DNA from: Parachlamydiaceae bacterium
Lineage (GTDB): Bacteria; Chlamydiota; Chlamydiia; Chlamydiales; Parachlamydiaceae
NCBI GenBank assembly: GCA_013815395.1
Contig: JACDGH010000027.1
Location: 1 to 15,909 of the forward strand
DNA: 15,909 nucleotides
Reading direction: 5' to 3'
In this document: positions 1 through 6,239 of the stretch, piece after piece
How the letters are laid out: the number at the start of each line of letters is the position of its first letter
Position numbering within the stretch: position 1 is the stretch's first letter
Translations under genes and position numbers: made by a program
Notes under the pieces: generated by a model
Database searches by the model: none
The model's input: only the letters and a program-made list of their open reading frames with translations
Told to the model about the DNA's origin: nothing

Positions 1-504
1 CATCTAACTATCAAAGAATTTTTGGAAAAAAATAAGGAAGTAGAACGCAGTCTGGTTTTAATGCTGGATTCCATCTATGATCCCCAAAACTTAGGGGCGA
101 TCTTACGCGCAGCAGAATGTTTCGGAGTAAATTTGGTGGTCTATTCAAAAAACAGAGGCACAGATATTACGCCCACAGTGACTAAAGCTAGCGCGGGAGC
201 CGCAGAATTAGTACCTATTTGTAAAGTATCCAATTTAGCGGACACGATGCAGGGATTTCAAAAGGAAGGCTATTGGGCACTTTCAGCAGATATTGGGGAA
301 AAGGCGCAAAGTTTATATAAATTTAAATTTCCAGAAAAAGCCTTAATTATTATGGGTTCTGAAGGAGTAGGGGTGCAACCGCTGCTTAGGAAAAAATGTG
401 ATTTTCACGTAACGATTCCTATGCATGGAAGAATTGACTCTTTAAATGTCTCTCAAGCGACCAGCATCATATTAAATGGCTATCGGAATTATTTTTCGGA
501 TTAG
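1..504 (+). CDS. rlmB: RlmB-type 23S rRNA (guanosine-2'-O-)-methyltransferase, 5' end missing
   Basis: The reading frame is open from base 1, so the gene begins outside the window; 167 residues of the C-terminal SpoU/TrmH knot domain are present. All three family motifs are visible: motif 1 (DPQNLGAILRAAE, binding and catalytic Arg), motif 2 (IIMGSEGVGV) and motif 3 (IPMHGRIDSLNVSQATS), which form the S-adenosylmethionine-binding trefoil knot. The pattern matches E. coli RlmB, which 2'-O-methylates G2251 in the peptidyl-transferase loop of 23S rRNA. The N-terminal substrate-binding domain is not visible, so another TrmH-family target (a tRNA, for example) cannot be excluded. A TTG at 22-24 could be read as a start but lies inside the conserved domain and is not used here. 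A hairpin follows 42 bp after the stop. Family assignment is very secure; the exact target is less so. Confidence 0.88.
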   Translation, partial: HLTIKEFLEKNKEVERSLVLMLDSIYDPQNLGAILRAAECFGVNLVVYSKNRGTDITPTVTKASAGAAELVPICKVSNLADTMQGFQKEGYWALSADIGEKAQSLYKFKFPEKALIIMGSEGVGVQPLLRKKCDFHVTIPMHGRIDSLNVSQATSIILNGYRNYFSD

Positions 505-545
505 GATAAAGCCAGGCATGGATTTTTTTATTCTAGCAAAGTCGA

Positions 546-582
546 AAGGTAACACTTTCATATAAATTTAAAGTGTTACCTT
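546..582. terminator. 13-bp perfect hairpin between convergent genes, likely bidirectional terminator
   Basis: AAGGTAACACTTT (546-558) and AAAGTGTTACCTT (570-582) are exact inverted copies around an 11-nt loop. The hairpin lies between the stop of the plus-strand rlmB (504) and the stop of the minus-strand small gene (616). No long T-tract follows on either strand, so it is not a textbook intrinsic terminator; the position between two convergent stops is the main argument. Confidence 0.55.
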
Positions 583-615
583 CAATTAAACTATTAAACT
601 AGTCTAATTCTATTG

Positions 616-792
616 TTATTTTTTGCTTTTATTTTTGAAGTAAACGGGTTGACCATTTTTTGTGGTAACGGACTTACCTTGTTTTGTTTTCATTGGAATT
701 TTAGTTTTTACTTTTACATCACCAGCTAAAAGTGAAAAACTTACCATTATAAATAAAACCGAAAGCATGCTTGTTTTTAGGTATGAAAACAT
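616..792 (-). CDS. Small exported lysine-rich protein, 58 residues, unrecognised
   Basis: An ATG at 792-790 runs to a TAA at 618-616. GAGG sits 7 nt upstream of the ATG, and a perfect TATAAT lies about 50 bp upstream. Residues 1-23 form a typical Sec signal: Lys6, a hydrophobic core (LSVLFIMVSFSLLA) and a small-residue cleavage site near LLAG/D. The mature part is about 34 residues with 11 lysines and essentially one acidic residue, so it is strongly basic; it includes KTKQGKSVTTKNGQPVYFKN. No cysteines, no lipobox and no known domain were seen. It should be exported to the periplasm or beyond. The basic mature peptide could bind nucleic acid, envelope polymers or membranes, but nothing shows which. 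It converges on rlmB across a shared hairpin. The overlapping plus-strand frame at 662-1027 has no comparable support. Confidence 0.6.
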   Translation of the reverse strand: MFSYLKTSMLSVLFIMVSFSLLAGDVKVKTKIPMKTKQGKSVTTKNGQPVYFKNKSKK

Positions 793-843
793 TTTAAAAC
801 CTCATTTGTGTTATTTAAATCAATATAATCTACAGTCACATGC

Positions 844-872
844 ATTATATAAAAATCCAAGATTTTTTTCTA
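844..872 (-). promoter_or_regulatory. Candidate sigma-70-like promoter for the small exported protein
   Basis: On the minus strand TAGAAA (872-867, 4 of 6 matches to TTGACA) is followed after 17 nt by a perfect TATAAT (849-844). The predicted transcript start near 837 gives a leader of about 45 nt ahead of the GAGG site and ATG at 792. It is assigned by motif and spacing only. Confidence 0.4.
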
Positions 873-892
873 GTTTTTATTTAACTCTGAAA

Positions 893-969
893 TTTATACC
901 TAAACGCATTCGAGTATCGGGGATTTCTCAAAGCCAAAATATGATTTTCGAATGCGTTTTGGGTATAAA
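893..969. repeat. Imperfect inverted repeat (21/22-nt arms, 34-nt loop), possible terminator of the persulfide dioxygenase gene
   Basis: The left arm 893-913 (TTTATACC, then AAACGCATTCGA) pairs with the right arm 948-969 (TCGAATGCGTTT, then GGTATAAA) with one bulge or mismatch at the TACC/AAAC joint. It lies about 68 bp beyond the minus-strand stop at 1037 and upstream of the promoter of the small exported gene. No T-run follows the stem, so termination is only one reading; an intergenic repeat or an RNA-processing stem are others. Confidence 0.45.
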
Positions 970-1036
970 GACGCTTTGCGCTTTTAGATTAATTTTTTCC
1001 AATACATGCTCAATATGTGTAAGGTGAATTTACAGT

Positions 1037-2434
1037 TCATCCAGAGACTGAAGGCAATCCTTTTTTTAGCCACTCTTGCATACCTCCCCGCACAACCGAA
1101 GCAAAAAATCCATGGCTTTTCAATAGAGAGGCGATAATAGATGCACGAGTGCCGCTATGGCAAAACACGGCTATAGGTGCATTTTTAGGCAAGAGATCGA
1201 AGGATGAATTAATAAGAGCCATTTCAATATGATGGGCTTCTTGAATATGTCCAGAATGCCATTCGCTCGGGGTGCGTACATCCAGCATGTGAACTTCATT
1301 CTTTTTTGCTACAACCTCATCTACGCTCAACATTGGAGTAGCATGCTGAATCTCTAACCACTCTTGCATATTGTGGTGGGTACTAACATTGCAAATGCCT
1401 TTTATAGTATTGATTCCGATCACTTTTAATGACTGAATAACGAATAATGCTTCTGGAGTATCTCCGACAACAATAATCAATTCTTTATCAGGTGATAAAA
1501 CCGCACCAGCCCATGTTACGAATGAGGCAGATAAAGGAATGTTAATCGCATTTTTGAGATGACCAGCCGCAAAAACAAATGGATCCCTTACATCGATAAT
1601 TTGACAAGTGGCCATTAGTTTTAAAGTTTGATCCAAGGTTAATAGAGGAGGAAGCTCTTGTTGTAAAGATGACATATCGATTCCTGTAACGTTGATTTGT
1701 TTCATGGTTTTAAAATAAGCGGGGGCTGCGGGCATTTCTTTTAGCAATTTCTCTTTCCATTCTTCAAAAGGCAAAGGCTGTAACCATTGATTGCACTTTC
1801 TTTCATAACCTAGGGTAGAGGATTGACGGGCGCCAATTCCTTTTCCACATAATGACCCCGCTCCGTGTGAGGGATAAATTTCTATGAAATCAGGTAGTTT
1901 TGGCAATGTATGGAAGATAGTGTCATACAGCTGATTGGCAAGTTTCTTTTGAATTTCTTCACCAAGTAAATCGGGCCGCCCAATACTGCCCACAAAAAGA
2001 AGATCCCCTGTAAAAGCTAAGGCTGGAATATGGGGATCGCGACGATCATCATAGACTACCCAGATGATATGTTCAGGGGTATGCCCGGGAGTATGCCAGG
2101 CTTGTAAGCGCGTGCTCCCTAACATGATTTCATCACGATCGTTGACGAGTTGATCGGCATAATGAGGTGACCATGATTGACCGCCCATTGAGGAGCAGAC
2201 GATTTTAGGCTTGTCTTTTAGGGCAGCTTTAAGTTCTTGCGCCCCGGATGCAAAATCGGCATGCACATGTGTTTCAAGAATATGTGTGATATTCACATTT
2301 TCCTGTTGAATACATCTAAGATATTGTTCAGTGTGCCGTGTAGGATCGATGACAGCTCCCTCTAATGAATCTTCATCATAAATAATATAAGAGGTAATGG
2401 CCAAACCTGGAGTAAAAAATTTTCTGATTATCAT
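1037..2434 (-). CDS. Persulfide dioxygenase-rhodanese fusion, CstB-like
   Basis: The 465-residue protein has three domains: a metallo-beta-lactamase-fold dioxygenase (about 1-250), a degenerate rhodanese (about 265-362) and an active rhodanese (about 367-463). The ETHE1-type iron ligands are seen as His56 (ETHVHADF), His118 (HTPGHT) and Asp144 (FTGD). The family signatures GRPD (152-155) and PSHGAGSLCGK (188-198) are also present. The first rhodanese has VVGDTPEA where the Cys loop should be, so it is presumably inactive; the second keeps FCHSGTRAS with Cys425. This MBL/pseudo-rhodanese/rhodanese order and the length match S. aureus CstB (444 residues), which oxidises low-molecular-weight persulfide and makes thiosulfate. 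The likely role is cytosolic sulfide or persulfide detoxification. The start at 2434 is backed by GAGGA 6 nt upstream. It is divergent from the SpoU/RluA pair. The domain call is firm; the substrate is inferred. Confidence 0.88.
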   Translation of the reverse strand: MIIRKFFTPGLAITSYIIYDEDSLEGAVIDPTRHTEQYLRCIQQENVNITHILETHVHADFASGAQELKAALKDKPKIVCSSMGGQSWSPHYADQLVNDRDEIMLGSTRLQAWHTPGHTPEHIIWVVYDDRRDPHIPALAFTGDLLFVGSIGRPDLLGEEIQKKLANQLYDTIFHTLPKLPDFIEIYPSHGAGSLCGKGIGARQSSTLGYERKCNQWLQPLPFEEWKEKLLKEMPAAPAYFKTMKQINVTGIDMSSLQQELPPLLTLDQTLKLMATCQIIDVRDPFVFAAGHLKNAINIPLSASFVTWAGAVLSPDKELIIVVGDTPEALFVIQSLKVIGINTIKGICNVSTHHNMQEWLEIQHATPMLSVDEVVAKKNEVHMLDVRTPSEWHSGHIQEAHHIEMALINSSFDLLPKNAPIAVFCHSGTRASIIASLLKSHGFFASVVRGGMQEWLKKGLPSVSG

Positions 2435-2449
2435 GGAGCTTCCTCGTTT

Positions 2450-2535
2450 AGTATATAGAGATCTCTAACTCGGGCCTGACTCGGACCTTTCAAATTAATA
2501 TCAAACCTTATATACTTTCTGGCATGCAAACACAA
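2450..2535. promoter_or_regulatory. Divergent control region with operator-like repeats
   Basis: The 135-bp gap between the divergent genes at 2434 and 2570 holds a 12-bp perfect palindrome TAGAGATCTCTA (2456-2467). Immediately next to it is a near-perfect 9-bp direct repeat, ACTCGGGCC and ACTCGGACC (2468-2487, 2-bp gap). A candidate minus promoter is TTGTGT (2535-2530), 17 nt, TATAAG (2512-2507); it would put the repeats in the leader of the dioxygenase gene. A candidate plus promoter is TTTCAA (2488-2493), 17 nt, TATACT (2511-2516). Both -35 boxes are poor (3 of 6). Regulator binding is an inference; no regulator gene is nearby. Confidence 0.35.
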
Positions 2536-2569
2536 TTATCATTTATTGGAACATTTCTGAGGGGGCTAA

Positions 2570-3409
2570 ATGACAGATGACACTAGCATGCTAATAAGTA
2601 GTCTTCAAAATCCGGGTGTGAAGCAGCTTGTTAAACTGCGTGACCGTTCAGAGCGCGAAACGACTGATCAATTTCTCATCGAAGGTTATCGAGAGCTTTT
2701 TAGGGCAGTCGATGCTGGTTATCCCATTGAAACCCTATATATTTGTCCGGAATTATTTCTTGGGGAAAATGAGCAAGCCCTGATTGAACGGATTACGCAT
2801 AAAGGGGGACGACTCTTAACTTGTTCCGAGGCTGTTTTTCGAAAGATCTCCTACCGTGATCGTCCCGATGGATTAGTGGCTTTAGCCCCTCAGCAACATC
2901 TAAAATTAATGCATTTAGATAAAAAAATACTTCATAATGCCACACCTTTTTTGGTTGTAGCTGAAGCCATTGAAAAGCCAGGTAATTTGGGGACGATTTT
3001 GCGCTCTTCTGATGCTGTAGGTTTGGATGGGTTGATTGTTTGCGATCGCTGTACAGATATTCATAATCCTAATGTCGTCCGTGCCAGCGTAGGCACGCTT
3101 TTTACTGTCCCTGTCGTCGAAGCCGAAGGTCAAGAGACGTTGGAATGGTTAAAAAGTAAGGGCATATCCATCTTAGCAGCCACGCCCTCCGCCACCCTGG
3201 AATTTACGGAGGTGGATATGACGGGGCCGTTAGCGATAGCTGTGGGAACAGAGCAGTTAGGCTTATCAAAGCGTTGGATGAAACAGGCAGATATTCAAGT
3301 GAGAATTCCGATGTGCGGGATAGCTGATTCCTTAAATGTGGCTATGGCTACAACGTTATTGCTTTACGAGGCTCTTAAACAGCGCAAAAAAAATCAAACC
3401 CATAGATAG
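2570..3409 (+). CDS. SpoU/TrmH-family RNA 2'-O-methyltransferase, full length
   Basis: This 279-residue protein has an N-terminal substrate-binding domain (about 8-105, with SLQNPGVKQLVKLRD and FLIEGYRELFRA) of the RlmB/TsnR type. The C-terminal SAM-binding knot (about 125-272) follows. Motif 1 is AIEKPGNLGTILRSSDA with the catalytic-type Arg145, motif 2 is AVGTEQLGLS (about 224-233), and motif 3 is IPMCGIADSLNVAMATT (about 246-262). It transfers a methyl group from S-adenosylmethionine to a ribose 2'-OH in rRNA or tRNA; the nucleotide cannot be read from sequence. A GAGGGGG site 6 nt upstream fixes the ATG at 2570. It is a paralogue of the rlmB fragment at the left edge but clearly diverged in sequence, so it is not a recent duplicate. 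The next gene begins 5 bp after the stop, so the two are probably one transcript. Confidence 0.9.
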   Translation: MTDDTSMLISSLQNPGVKQLVKLRDRSERETTDQFLIEGYRELFRAVDAGYPIETLYICPELFLGENEQALIERITHKGGRLLTCSEAVFRKISYRDRPDGLVALAPQQHLKLMHLDKKILHNATPFLVVAEAIEKPGNLGTILRSSDAVGLDGLIVCDRCTDIHNPNVVRASVGTLFTVPVVEAEGQETLEWLKSKGISILAATPSATLEFTEVDMTGPLAIAVGTEQLGLSKRWMKQADIQVRIPMCGIADSLNVAMATTLLLYEALKQRKKNQTHR

Positions 3410-3414
3410 ATTAC

Positions 3415-4074
3415 ATGTTACAGTCCCCTTTTGAAGTTTTATATGAAGATAATCATTTATTAGTGGTGGTCAAACCTGCAGGTTTGTTGACACAAGAAAC
3501 AGACCTTGATAATCATAGTTTGGAAAATTTGGCCAAAGCTTGGCTAAAGGAAAAATATAAAAAACCTTTTAATGTCTTTTTAGGTGTAGTGCATCGCTTA
3601 GATAAGCCTGCAAGCGGTATTGTATTATTTGCAAAGACTAGTAAGGCGTTGTCGCGCTTAAACGACATGATCCGCTCGAAGGAAACAACCAAAGTGTATT
3701 GCGCTCTCATAGAAGGTAAGCTGCCAAAAGAAAGCGGTACGCTTGAGCACTTTTTAAGGCATGGAGATCACATGTCATTTACCACCCACAGAGGTGATCC
3801 AGAGGCAAAATTTGCGCGTTTGCATTATGATGAAATCTGGAATAGAGATAATAAAACACTTGTGCAAATCGTTTTAGAGACTGGACGTTATCATCAAATT
3901 CGCAATCAATTTTCAGCTATAGGATGTCCGATTATTGGCGATGCCAAATACGGTAGTCGCCTAACCCTTTCGCAAGGCATCATTGCGTTGCATCACTATC
4001 GTTTGCAACTCATCCATCCTGTGACTAAAGCAGCCTTATCTTTTGAAGCACCCTTACCAGATATTTTCAAATAA
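3415..4074 (+). CDS. RluA-family RNA pseudouridine synthase
   Basis: At 219 residues this is the catalytic core alone, without an N-terminal S4 domain, as in short RluA-type enzymes. The active-site motif VVHRLDKPASG (58-68) contains the catalytic Asp63. The usual form is HRLD followed by R/K, one residue and T/S-SG, so Ala67 in place of the common Thr is a small variation. The second signature, LETGRYHQIRNQFSAIGCPI, continues into GDAKYGS. It isomerises uridine to pseudouridine in rRNA or tRNA. It starts 5 bp after the SpoU methyltransferase and has no convincing Shine-Dalgarno site of its own, so translation probably depends on the upstream gene. A long inverted-repeat region follows the stop. 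Confidence 0.9.
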   Translation: MLQSPFEVLYEDNHLLVVVKPAGLLTQETDLDNHSLENLAKAWLKEKYKKPFNVFLGVVHRLDKPASGIVLFAKTSKALSRLNDMIRSKETTKVYCALIEGKLPKESGTLEHFLRHGDHMSFTTHRGDPEAKFARLHYDEIWNRDNKTLVQIVLETGRYHQIRNQFSAIGCPIIGDAKYGSRLTLSQGIIALHHYRLQLIHPVTKAALSFEAPLPDIFK

Positions 4075-4088
4075 AGACACATCCGATT

Positions 4089-4112
4089 TAGGGATTAAAA
4101 TAGGGATTAAAA
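4089..4112 (+). repeat. Tandem 12-bp direct repeat (TAGGGATTAAAA x2)
   Basis: Two exact, adjacent copies of TAGGGATTAAAA occupy 4089-4100 and 4101-4112, just after the RluA gene. The second copy overlaps the outer end of the large inverted repeat that follows, so this duplication may mark the boundary of that element. Confidence 0.7.
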
Positions 4113-4586
4113 GTTGTACATAGTAAATGGACAATATGAACTTAATGAAGATATGGACCGAATGAGATAATTGCAAAAGTAAATGGCTCCCATGTTTTTT
4201 AAGGGCCGCTTATATATGTTTTAGAGGCTTAAGGGAAGCGCAGAGGCGGGGAGGAACGCGGAGACGCAGAGAAATAAAATAGTGGCTATGGGGGATTTTT
4301 AGAGGTATTTATTAATGATGTAGTGAATGTTTATAATGCTTTGGTTGCAAATGGGTTGCTTTATATTTATTCCCATAATAAGCATAAATATCCAATTGTA
4401 ACTTATTTATAATCAATATCTTCTTCTCTGCATATCCGCGTTCCTCCCGCCTCTGCGTTCCCCCCTTTTCCACTAAAACATTAGAGCGACCTTAAGAAAC
4501 AAGCCAGCCATTCACTTTTGCGAATGTTTCTCTATAGCCCATGTCGCTCATTCCATCCCCTTTTCCTGTGCACAATTTTTAATCAC
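4103..4586. repeat. Large degenerate inverted-repeat element between convergent genes
   Basis: The gap between the convergent stops at 4074 and 4594 is mostly one imperfect inverted repeat with arms of about 170 bp (4103-4276 and 4419-4586). Five blocks pair in the same order. GGGATTAAAAGTTGTACATAG (4103-4123) matches the complement of 4566-4586 at 17 of 21. GCAAAAGTAAATGGCT (4173-4188) matches 15 of 16. TTTTTTAAGG around 4195-4203 and ATGTTTTAGAGG around 4217-4227 each match with one change. The core 4239-4273 (CGCAGAGGCGGGGAGGAACG and onward) matches 4424-4457 with one gap and two mismatches. The blocks are separated by small indels, so this is an old structure. The core is a CGCAGAG-type repeat of a kind I recall in intergenic DNA of many environmental bacteria. 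It may be a decayed MITE-like element or two inverted copies of one repeat, and it may also end transcription from both sides. Confidence 0.75.
4278..4412 (+). pseudogene. Startless 44-codon open stretch in the loop of the inverted repeat; possible GxxExxY remnant
   Basis: Between a TAA at 4275-4277 and a TAA at 4410-4412 the frame is open for 44 codons but has no ATG. It reads NSGYGGFLEVFINDVV and later NVYNALVANGLL. The fragment GYG-GFLE followed by VYNAL loosely recalls the GxxExxY family, whose genes I remember as often lying next to CGCAGAG-type repeats. The resemblance is short and could be chance. No ribosome-binding site or promoter was seen. If real, it is a decayed piece and not a working gene. 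Confidence 0.2.
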
Positions 4587-4593
4587 ACCCAGT

Positions 4594-5844
4594 TTAGGGG
4601 GTTGGCGTTAGATTTGGAGGGGGAGGTATTGTCTCTTCGCGTATTTCAGGAATGGTAGGCAAAGTATTCATTACCATTTGCAAAGCCTCAAATTCACCTA
4701 AAACGCGATCAATATTTTGTATAATAGCTGGGGTGTCTACATGATCTTTGGCAGCGCCTGTTGCAAACATCGCTTTTAACTCTACAAAAGGTTGGGTCAA
4801 TAGGCTGATATTCATAGACTTATTTTTTCTAAATTCCCCTTTGGCAAGTTCTTCCATAGCATTCACGATGCTAAAAAAAGGATCTTTAATTTCCTGATAA
4901 GCAATTTCGATCTCATTGAGGATGGTATGCGCTACACCTAAAAGAGTGCAGGAGGCTTTAATAGAGGTTTCATGCATCTCTTTTTCTTGAGCTAATAGGG
5001 CGAATTTGCCTAAAAAGCGTAGTGGAGGACTTGCTATGGAGATATCGTAATTAGCCGCATCTATGGCAATTTTTCCGAGAGAGACGATGATTTGACTGCA
5101 GGTGGGCTCGATATTATTTTTGATGGCCTTGTCAAATTCCAACTCCAAACGTTGATATAGAAAAAACATCACGTAACTAATTTTATCTGAAATTCCTAAT
5201 TCTATAGTTTGCTTATCTTGAGAGTGGTGAGAAATGCTTTTGGAAGATTTTAGAAATAAACGCGCAATTTGTTGTTGTTCATTGATCGAGGCGTTGCTAA
5301 GTGAAGAGCTATGTCTTTGCATGGCTTTAATAGAAATTTCTGAAAGAGCATCGATCCATTGGCAAAGATCTTCCTCTCGTTCATTTCGGATAGCTTGATT
5401 TGCTTCCTTTGTAAACATTTCTACCACGGCAAAGGGGTTAAGGTATCCTAAAATGCGCTTAAATAAATACTGAGAAGCATCAATAGTGATTCCCAATAAA
5501 ATGATCCAAATAGCAAAAATAATTTTAACTTCAAAAATATGGGTGTAAAGGACGTCGAGACCTAGGACAAAGGATGCTAAAGGAAAAATAGCAAGCCAGG
5601 CCGATGTTAAACGTAAGTGTGCGTCTTTGCGATACATCTCGAGAATGCGAGGCGTGGCATTTTGTTCGGCCTTCTGTAGAGGAAGCCACGAAAAGGCTAT
5701 ACTTGCTGGAAGCATTAAGAGAAATAAAATTCCCGTAGCAAGCATGGCTATAGATAAAACTGTGGCATTTAGATTGGCTTCCCCGACAAAGGGATTGAAA
5801 ACTATAAATGCAGCTAAAAGTATGGAAAAGAACGTCCCGATCAT
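4594..5844 (-). CDS. Unrecognised membrane protein, four predicted helices plus long helical domain
   Basis: The chosen ATG (5844) gives 416 residues. AAGGGG lies just upstream, and a perfect TATAAT at 5884-5879 leaves a leader of about 28 nt. The frame extends to 5943, but that start would lie upstream of the promoter. Four hydrophobic segments are visible near residues 3-19, 27-52, 79-100 and 106-124. They are followed by about 275 residues of soluble, mostly helical sequence (for example NQAIRNEREEDLCQWIDALS), and a Pro-rich tail (PPPPNLTPTP). No catalytic motif was seen. It was not recognised; the layout would suit a membrane-anchored cytosolic helical domain. It is monocistronic, with its stop facing the large inverted repeat. 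Existence as a gene is likely; function is unknown. Confidence 0.7.
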   Translation of the reverse strand: MIGTFFSILLAAFIVFNPFVGEANLNATVLSIAMLATGILFLLMLPASIAFSWLPLQKAEQNATPRILEMYRKDAHLRLTSAWLAIFPLASFVLGLDVLYTHIFEVKIIFAIWIILLGITIDASQYLFKRILGYLNPFAVVEMFTKEANQAIRNEREEDLCQWIDALSEISIKAMQRHSSSLSNASINEQQQIARLFLKSSKSISHHSQDKQTIELGISDKISYVMFFLYQRLELEFDKAIKNNIEPTCSQIIVSLGKIAIDAANYDISIASPPLRFLGKFALLAQEKEMHETSIKASCTLLGVAHTILNEIEIAYQEIKDPFFSIVNAMEELAKGEFRKNKSMNISLLTQPFVELKAMFATGAAKDHVDTPAIIQNIDRVLGEFEALQMVMNTLPTIPEIREETIPPPPNLTPTP

Positions 5845-5878
5845 AAAAAAACCCCTTATTTTCTTTATTTTACTATAT

Positions 5879-5884
5879 ATTATA
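5879..5884 (-). promoter_or_regulatory. Perfect TATAAT -10 box for the four-helix membrane protein
   Basis: A minus-strand TATAAT at 5884-5879 lies 34 bp upstream of the ATG at 5844. No good -35 hexamer stands 16-18 nt upstream. Its main value is in choosing the internal start of the downstream gene over the longer frame. Confidence 0.4.
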
Positions 5885-5983
5885 GGGATAATTATTGACT
5901 CATTATTTAAATGGAGTTTGGGCAAAAGCTTTGCAGCAATCAAATTTGCAATCAGTATACTTTCGATTGATCTACCAAATCAC

Positions 5984-6000
5984 AAGTTATTTAATAACTT
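5984..6000. promoter_or_regulatory. 17-bp palindrome in the divergent intergenic region, operator-like
   Basis: AAGTTATT, one T, AATAACTT forms a perfect 8+1+8 dyad. It lies in the 395-bp gap between the divergent genes at 5844 and 6240. The single-base loop suits a protein-binding dyad better than an RNA hairpin. AT-rich sequence makes chance palindromes more likely. Apart from this dyad, the -10 box at 5879 and the inverted repeat at 6117, I see nothing else in this gap. Confidence 0.3.
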
Positions 6001-6116
6001 CACACTCGAGTCTTTGATAAAAATGAATGTAGCTTATAGAATTAGTTTTATGCGAATATGAAATTTTGGGCCTGTTCATCATTACAAGGAAACAATTAAA
6101 TTAGTTAATTTCTTTA

Positions 6117-6159
6117 TCTGTGTGCTCTTTGGAAGATTATAAACCACAGAGAACACAGA
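6117..6159. repeat. CACAGAG-type inverted repeat upstream of the FUSC gene
   Basis: TCTGTGTGCTCTTTGG (6117-6132) pairs with CCACAGAGAACACAGA (6144-6159) at 14 of 16 positions around an 11-nt loop. The rhythm of CAGAG units resembles the CGCAGAG core of the larger element at 4239-4273, so both may be members of one dispersed family. It lies 80 bp ahead of the FUSC start and would be in its leader if transcription begins further upstream. Confidence 0.5.
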
Positions 6160-6239
6160 GATGAGGTGACTTAAAGGTGAACATCTCCGAATTTAAGAGT
6201 TTATGCATGCGCGAGGAATTATCCTGAAAAAAGGAGACC

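Noticed and set aside
662..1027. Plus-strand open frame of 121 codons
   Set aside because: No ribosome-binding site or domain; it is antisense to the better-supported small exported gene and runs through the 893-969 inverted repeat.
1..3409. The two SpoU methyltransferases as a recent tandem duplication
   Set aside because: Their protein sequences share family motifs but differ elsewhere, and unrelated genes lie between them.
4089..4112. Start of a CRISPR array
   Set aside because: Only two adjacent 12-bp units with no spacers; the other repeats in the window are inverted, and no cas genes are present.
4103..4586. Insertion sequence with transposase
   Set aside because: No transposase-like frame exists between the arms; the loop is about 150 bp and its only open stretch lacks a start.
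5845..5943. N-terminal extension of the four-helix membrane protein
   Set aside because: It would start upstream of the TATAAT at 5884-5879; the internal ATG at 5844 has the AAGGGG site and begins directly at the first membrane helix.
5627..6061. Plus-strand open frame of 144 codons
   Set aside because: Antisense to the membrane protein for most of its length, without a domain or ribosome-binding site.
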